The notes under the pieces are model-generated. The model ran no database searches and was not told the origin of the DNA. It saw only the letters and a program-made list of their open reading frames with translations. From assembly GCA_030549775.1 (NCBI GenBank), contig CM060174.1, positions 46,604,707 through 46,668,706 on the forward strand: 64,000 nt of DNA. Reading direction: 5' to 3'. Shown here one piece after another: positions 58,079-64,000 of the stretch. Position numbers and translations under genes: made by a program. The stretch is from Tamarix chinensis. Its lineage: Eukaryota > Streptophyta > Magnoliopsida > Caryophyllales > Tamaricaceae. Every line of letters begins with the position of its first letter. The stretch's first letter is position 1.

Positions 58079-59815
58079 TAATAAATTCATATTTTGACAC
58101 ATTTTATACCATTATAATCTTAGTTTTTAGTATTTTATTTAATTAATATAGGTGAATAATTATGGTTTTATGCTTAAGTGGTAGTAATTGCATAAATATT
58201 ATTATTTAAGATAAAATGATATAAATTAAATAAATTTAGAGTATAATATTATTTATTAATACTTATTTAATTTTATTTTGTAGGTATTAATTTTAAATAA
58301 AAGAAAATAAAAAAATAATTAGACCTTTGGACCAACGACCCAAGAGCTGAAGGCTCGGAACAAGAAATAAAGAAACGACACAGGAGAGTTAGCCACACAA
58401 AGCAAGGCTAACGCGGCGTGGGGCGACGAGCAAAGAGCCGCATGGATTTAGAAAAAAAAGGAGAAAAACGGAAGGTGAAGGATAGCTAACATGGAAAAAA
58501 TTGATAAAAGGGGAGCCGTAAGAGGAAGAATCAGCGAGGCACGAACGTTGAGAGGAACGAGCCTTCAGAGGCTCGGACGCTGAGGGGTAGCCGCCAAGCA
58601 CGAAGAGCAATGCAAAGAGAACAACAGACACATGGAAATCGAGGCTAGACAGAAGAACAGTAGCAACGCACGGAAAAAGAAAAAGAAATAATTGCACGGA
58701 AATAAAGGCAAAGGAAAGGAAGAAAAATAGGGAAGAAATTTACCTGGTAGAATTTATTTTAGATAAAATTAATTTTTATCTGAATAAATTCTTGATCTCT
58801 ATTCTACAATTAATTCCTATTAATTATTTCTCTATTTTTAATTTATATTTTAGATATATATTTCTGTGTAATTAATTCAATAATTATGGCTGCCTGAATA
58901 TTTGTTGCTAAAGAATAAATTGAAACCCTAGATTAGGGTTTGAAGTATAATTTTATTTTATTTGTTTCGTGACATTGTTCCTTAACTCTATTTTTATTGC
59001 TATCGTTTATATATATAATTCTGTTAAGTATAATTTATTTGGTGCACGCCTTGTTCTGGTTTCCTCATAAGCGAAAATATGTAGGATTATTTACCTACTA
59101 GGTGGCCATCTAAATATACTAGAACTTATATGTATAAATTACAGCTAGGTTAGATAACAATTCACCTAATAATTTTGTGATTCTAACCGAAGTAGTAAAA
59201 CGTTTAGATACACGTGGGTCAAGGAAAGGAAATACAGCCAGACACGCTTTGTGTACTAGTTTGGGTAATTATATTGACAGTCTTCCAATTATACTTAATG
59301 CATTAAATCTAGTTAAATATAGGAGCTGCTTGTTGCTGCTATACTGCTAGTATTTAATATGGTTAATATTGACGCTTTGTCGTATTGATTAATTAAGGGA
59401 AGTAATATAAGGTGTATGGACCTCCTTTTGGTGTACAACTTGTTCGATCTCTTTCTTATGATTAAAAGATGACTTAGAAATTAATATTATATTTTGACCT
59501 AATCTAGTGGTTGATTTCGATTTTCCTAACATATTTATCGTATCTGTGATTTTTCATTATTTTTATTATTATTAGTTTATTTTGTTTTAGTTATTCCTTT
59601 TATTATTTTTATTTTTATAATCCCCATTAGTATTTTTCTTATTTATTTATTTATTTATTTTGTGTTATTTGGTGTTTATATTTTTATTGTTATTCTTAAG
59701 CTAGTTAAATAGAGATGAGCCCTCTCAATCATTGGCCTAGAACGATACCCTTATTTACTAGTGCTACAATTAACAATAAGAGGATTTAAATTGTGTGCCG
59801 GCTATGACCACACCA
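58079..59815 (+). repeat. 5' LTR of the pol-less element
   Basis: About 1737 bp, beginning TAATAAATTCATATTTTG (the 3' copy has TGATAAGTTCAT, so the first dinucleotide has mutated) and ending CACACCA. The first 858 bases can be compared with the 3' copy: 16 differences in the first 220 bases, 4 in the last 196. Confidence 0.85.
58502..58575 (+). promoter_or_regulatory. LTR core promoter region and hairpin
   Basis: TGATAAAAGGGG here corresponds to TATAAAAGGGG in the 3' LTR (63567-63577), a good TATA box. About 50 bases downstream, CGAGCCTTCAGAGGCTCG (58558-58575; 63622-63639) forms a perfect 7-bp stem with a 4-base loop in both copies, in what would be the transcribed leader. Confidence 0.5.
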
Positions 59816-59820
59816 ATTTT

Positions 59821-59838
59821 TGACACCGTTGTCGGGGA
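59821..59838 (+). other. Primer-binding site of the pol-less element
   Basis: TGACACCGTTGTCGGGGA, five bases after the LTR; Athila elements commonly carry TGGCGCCGTTGCCGGGGA, complementary to tRNA-Asp, from which this differs at three positions. Confidence 0.8.
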
Positions 59839-59977
59839 TTGGTAACTTCACCTTTATTTTGCTAGTATTTTTAGTGTGTTTTTATTTTTAGTGTTTGTGT
59901 TTTTTCTTTTAGTTTTGTTTTAGGTTATTTAGGATTTTTGGTGTGTTGTGTTTTTCTTTTAACCATTTCCTTTTAAA

Positions 59978-60417
59978 GTGTTAGTGCTCTTTCAGGTGGC
60001 TATGAGAAAATCCTTTGGCTATGGACAACTTTGCATGAATCTTAATGCAAGAGTAAATGAGGTAAGTTCAAGTAATCTTGATGATAGACTTAACCAACTC
60101 ACTACTCTTATTTCGCAGGTAGCTACAGCTACTAGAGTCATTAATACAAGTGGAGTGTGTCATACACAAGGAATCCATCTGCTTACCATTCACAAGCTAT
60201 AAGAGGAGGAGGATGGACACAACCAAGTGCTCAATCTTTCAATGGTTTTCAAGGATATAACCCTTACACACGCGAATATGAAGTTTCAAAATATTATCAA
60301 TATCCTCAACAAGAATCTTCTCTAGTTTCAGGATCCTCAAGTTTAGAAAAAATGGAGAAGCTTTTTGAAGCACTGAAAAATGGTCAAAACTGGTTCATAG
60401 ATGGGCAAAATTAACTG
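59978..60417 (+). pseudogene. Gag C-terminal remnant of the pol-less element
   Basis: Two overlapping frames. The first (59978-60202) reads NLDDRLNQLTTLISQVATAT and then an eroded zinc-region-like CHTQGIHLLTIH. The second (60157-60414) reads GFQGYNPYTREYEVSKYYQY and a helical segment MEKLFEALKNGQNWF. The order aromatic/asparagine-rich stretch, then helix, fits the C-terminal part of Athila Gag. A frame change separates the two and one stop at 60412-60414 separates them from the next frame, which is in phase. Confidence 0.5.
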
Positions 60418-60939
60418 ATGAAAAGTCAAATTATACAAAATGAAAGGATGTCAGTGTTGGAGGATCAAATGGGTTATGTGGTTGACATGATTAATCAATT
60501 ACAATCACAAAAAGAGCTCTCTAGTACTTCAATTCCAAATTCAAGTGAGAGTTATGAGTATGATAATGCCATATCCGAATGTAAGGATGAGCTAGTTGAC
60601 GAGGTTCCCATGGAGAACATTGAAAAGCAAGATCAGGTGGAAGAAGAGCTTATAAAAGTAGAAGAAGAATCTCATCAAAATGAGGATCAAGTGAACGAAG
60701 AGAAGTATATGGATGGCAAGGCTATCACTTTCATCTACTATAGACCATCTTTGAACATTTATTCCCCAAATTTTCTTGGATATTACCATGAGACACAAGG
60801 TAAGCCTTTGAACCACTTTGATTTTATTTATGCTAACCATACTCCTTATTTTCCCTCTTTTAGCAGGTTATATAGATCCAAGAGTGAAGAGAGTAATCAA
60901 ATCATCTTGGATACATTTATAAGAAGCGTAATGCTTTAA
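60418..60939 (+). CDS. Uncharacterised ORF of the pol-less element, 173 aa
   Basis: Open frame in phase with the Gag remnant. Residues about 1-40 (SVLEDQMGYVVDMINQLQSQ) look like the helical end of Athila Gag (family form LE.Q.GQL...). Residues 55-105 are very acidic and Glu/Gln-rich (QDQVEEELIKVEEESHQNED) and probably coiled coil. The remainder is Tyr/Phe-rich (YYRPSLNIYSPNFLGYYHET). I know no domain for the last part. It may be a fused Gag end plus spacer; it has no protease, RT or integrase motif. The start given is simply the first Met after the stop. Confidence 0.4.
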   Translation: MKSQIIQNERMSVLEDQMGYVVDMINQLQSQKELSSTSIPNSSESYEYDNAISECKDELVDEVPMENIEKQDQVEEELIKVEEESHQNEDQVNEEKYMDGKAITFIYYRPSLNIYSPNFLGYYHETQGKPLNHFDFIYANHTPYFPSFSRLYRSKSEESNQIILDTFIRSVML

Positions 60940-61159
60940 AGGTGAGGTTATGTTGGAAGGATGTGTTTAAAGATTTTGAGATGGGAAAATATGTTCTTCC
61001 ATTGATAGAGAGATCACCATATATGGACATTGGGCAAAAAATTATCTCCTTACACACGAACTTAAATCCCATGATAGGTAAGTTACGTTCTTATTGGGTC
61101 AGATCTTTCATTAAATCTAACAATTTGTCTTTTTCTTCCTTGTAGGATAAAGATGATCA

Positions 61160-61300
61160 TCATGAGGAAGGATTTGGTGAAGCGACCCTAAAGTGGACGT
61201 ACCCACCTTGAACGAGTAAATTGAGATTATTTCAGGCTGAAGACATAAAAACAAGCGCTACTTGGGAGGCAACCCAATATGATAAGGGAGTTTTTCCACC
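61160..61300 (+). other. Residual pol tail of the pol-less element
   Basis: GCGCTACTTGGGAGGCAACCCAA at 61255-61277 (split: GCGCTACTTGGG, AGGCAACCCAA) would encode ALLGRQPN, the conserved end of pol in Athila/Tat elements, equivalent to LSLGGNPSF at about 6540. It shows that the ancestor carried pol. Confidence 0.6.
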
Positions 61301-63136
61301 CTTTATTTATTTAGTTTTTATCTCCATACTTTAAATTACATGTTTTATTAGTTGTTTACACATTGAAGACAATGTGTTATTTAAGTGTGGGGGTGTGTGT
61401 TTTATGTGTTTGTCAAGTAAAATTTTTTTTTAGAGTTTTTAGAGTGTTTAGTGTTTTTAGAGTCGTAGGAGCCTTAACTAGTTAATGAGGAGTATATCTT
61501 TGAAATATAATGAAAAGATGATCATAAAATTGAGATAAAGCAAGCGGAGATTTTTTTGTATTAATTTTGGTATTGGGAACACATATCTATGTACCTAAAT
61601 GTGAATGGAGAAAGAATATGTATGATTGTCTAACCACTGACATGACATGTTCAGATTCATCACATTCCTCAGTGAGCTTTTGAACCATATGTACCTTCAT
61701 TTTCTGAGCGAATTTACACAAAATGATCTACTTTTCTTGGCTTCAAATTTTCTTTGTAAACCACATATATGTTTAATTGCTTTGATCAAATTACTTGTGA
61801 TAGATCATGTAATGGACTATAGAGATTACTATAACTCACTCTTGTGCTAGTCGAAGCTTATAGTTAAAACATGCTATGATTGAGAAAATGATAAAGGCAG
61901 CTTAGAAAATTTTCCATCACATGACCCAATAGCTTAACCTAATTCATTTATACATGATATATATCCCATAGAAACCCTTTGAGCCTATAAATTAAATATA
62001 TATATTTTTCTTCATTAACCACAATAACCTTTAGGCCTTAATATCTTTGCCCTTACTTAAAGCTAGTGGAAGAAAATCAAATTGTTATGGATATAAAGAG
62101 TGGTTGTGTATGTGTGTATATGAAAAAAATATATGTATTTATGCTAATAAAATGGATTGGTTATGTTTGGTGGAGAAAAAAAATATTGAAAAATGTTTGG
62201 AAAAAAATGAAAAAAAAAATGAATGAAAATTTTTTTTTTAGGATATATGGAAGAGAGGGAGTTATGGAGATGATGTTGAGAAAGTTCTATTCATCTTCTG
62301 TTTTGGTGTGAAGGTGGAGAGATGTATCATTGATGTGGAGTTAAGCTTATATTTCATCTAATTATTAGATTTCACTAGCTCTTCATCTTTTTAGCACTAC
62401 ACTTGTAAAATACTCCGTACCTTTATTTACCTTAAACCTCACTACAACCAATAAGTAAGTCCTATTTGATTTTCAAGATGAGCAGCCTTTGATCTGATGG
62501 AGATTAGTCACAAAAGTTAATCATATGGTTCGGTCCATTTGGCAAGTATTTGGTATCTTTCATAAGGTTTTATCCACAAGATTATGAGCCTTCTTTGTTT
62601 ATATATGTGAGTTTTTTGTTATCTTTATCATCTTATCTCACATACATGAGTGTTTCTATACATTTGTAGCAATGAATCTAAGAGAGAGAGAGAAAAAAAT
62701 TAAGGGTATCCATAGTAAGGATGAATCTTGATGTGACTAAGGCGTGGTAGATCTTCATCCATAATATTGATCTATTCATACCTGTCATGTTTATGTGTGA
62801 ACCATATGTTGAAATTGATCCTTTAAATCTCCCAATGCTGAATCTTGATTGATTGCTAATCTTAACGTATGAAAGTAAGAGATTCTGAGACAAAATGGTT
62901 AAGGGTGTTAAGTGTGGTTTTATTTTATTTTATTGGTGTCTGATTTTGTGAGTATATCATTTGCGAAACCCTCATGAGACCTTACTCATCCTCGATGGGT
63001 GACATAGAGGTTTAAAGGGCTTGTTGCACATGCTAAGTGCAATCGTGAGACCTACAAAAGTGGCTAGTTAATTTAATTTTATTTGTTTAGAGCAATAACT
63101 TGTTTGAGGACAAGCAAGAAGCTAAGTGTGGGGATG
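61301..63136 (+). other. 3' non-coding region and polypurine tract of the pol-less element
   Basis: CATTGAAGACAATG at 61361-61374 followed by TTTAAGTGTGGGGGTG, a second TTGAGGACAA near 63105, and the polypurine tract GTGTGGGGATG at 63126-63136 directly before the 3' LTR. Short open frames here have no domains. The part from 62740 is the segment found inverted at 2004-2425. Confidence 0.7.
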
Positions 63137-64000
63137 TGATAAGTTCATATTTTGACACATTTTATACCCTTATAATCTTATTTTTTAGTATTTTATTTAA
63201 GTAATATAGGTGAATAATTATGATTTTATACTTCAGTGGTAATAATAGCATAAATATTATTATTTAAGCTAAAATGATATCAATTAAATAAATTTAGAGT
63301 ATATTATTATTTATTAATATTTATTTAATTTTATTTTGAAGGTATTGTTTTTAAATAAAAAAAAAAAAAAGAATTGGACCTTTGGACCAATGGCCCAAGA
63401 GCCGAAGGCCCAAAGGCCCGGAACAAGAAACAAAGAAACGGCACAGGAGAGTTAGCCGCACAAAGCACGGCTGACTTGGCGTAGGGCGACGAGCAGAGAG
63501 CGGCATAGATTGAGAATAAAAAGGAGAAAAATGGAAGGCGAAGGACGACTGAAACAAAAAAAAAATTATAAAAGGGGAGCCGTGAGAGGAAGAATCAGTG
63601 AGGCACGAACGCTGAGAGGAACGAGCCTTCAGAGGCTCGGACGCTGAGGGGTAGGCGCCAAGCACGAGTAGCAACGCAAAGAGAACAGTGGACACATGGA
63701 AATCGAGGCGAGACAGAAGAACAGTAGTAGCGCACGGAAAAAGAAAAAGAAATAATTGCATGGAAATAAAGGCAAAGGAAAGGAAGAAAAATAGGGAAGA
63801 AATTTACCTAGTAGAATTTATTTTAGATAAAATTAGTTTTTATCTGAATAAATTCTTGATCTCTATTCTACAATTAATTCCTATTAATTCTTTCTCTATT
63901 TTTAATTTATATTTTAGATATATATTTCTGTGTAATTAATTCAATAATTATGGCTGCCTGAATATTTGTTGCTAAAGAATAAATTGAAATCCTAGATTAG
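63137..64000 (+). repeat. 3' LTR of the pol-less element, cut by the window end
   Basis: TGATAAGTTCATATTTTGAC onward; matches 58079-58936 with small indels (offset 5058 at the start, 5064 at the end). Minus-strand frames in both LTR copies (58389-58697, 63351-63761) arise from the GC-richer leader and are not genes. Confidence 0.88.

Larger units (their letters stand above)
58079..64000 (+). mobile_element. Non-autonomous long-LTR Athila-related element (pol-less), runs off the window
   Basis: 5' LTR 58079-59815, PBS 59821-59838, gag-derived frames, a short pol tail, 3' non-coding region, polypurine tract, 3' LTR from 63137. The internal region is only about 3.3 kb and contains no protease, RT or integrase. 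It is therefore either an internal-deletion derivative or a LARD-type family mobilised by a relative. The same 3' internal region occurs inverted at 2004-2425. Confidence 0.85.

Noticed and set aside
58389..58697. 102-codon minus-strand frame, repeated at 63351-63761
   Set aside because: Duplicated because it lies in both LTRs; opposite to the element's transcription and without motif.
1..64000. tRNA, rRNA, CRISPR array, bacterial operon or organelle insertion
   Set aside because: None seen on either strand by reading; a tRNAscan or organelle BLAST would be needed to exclude short cases.

Overview
This is a plant nuclear genome window, AT-rich and almost entirely made of retrotransposons. 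Plant-type Ty3/gypsy and Ty1/copia LTR elements are inserted into one another, hAT-like non-autonomous DNA elements sit inside them, and the two host genes are plant-specific types (a P-class PPR protein and an NHL/LEA-2 protein). I see no bacterial-style operons, rRNA, tRNA or CRISPR. I cannot name the species; an angiosperm with a repeat-rich genome is the safest statement.

Layout. 1-2003: partial long LTR on the minus strand with its 3' internal end (to about 2425), butted head-to-head against a plus-strand, stop-ridden Athila-lineage gypsy element (about 2428-10100). 10.1-16.9 kb: LTR-like debris with very purine-rich islands and three copies of one AT-rich LTR tail. 17.05-17.67 kb: 3' fragment of an L1-type LINE. 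18100-18560: a foldback MITE-like element. 20401-28560: a Reina-like chromovirus with target-site duplication (TSD), carrying three hAT-like insertions with perfect 8-bp TSDs. 30995-32572: intact PPR gene. 34221-35291: intact NHL/LEA-2 gene. About 35741-37880 plus 50128-50190: a minus-strand LAMMER (AFC-type) protein-kinase pseudogene that keeps its introns. It is split at a splice acceptor by a gypsy element (37882-49660, TSD TAATC) that itself holds a copia element (38222-44889, TSD TCAAA) in its primer-binding site (PBS). 50632-58010: an older copia element with an internal deletion and a 3.1-kb solo LTR in its 3' LTR. 58079 to the end: a long-LTR, Athila-related element that has lost pol; its 3' LTR runs off the window.

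Only the PPR and NHL/LEA-2 genes look functional. They are adjacent, in the same orientation, and from memory resemble the Arabidopsis neighbours At1g13040 and At1g13050, so this looks like a small conserved gene island in a sea of transposons. The least decayed element is the copia at 38222-44889. The insertion order can be read from the TSDs: kinase gene, then gypsy, then copia; and Reina element, then three hAT-like elements.
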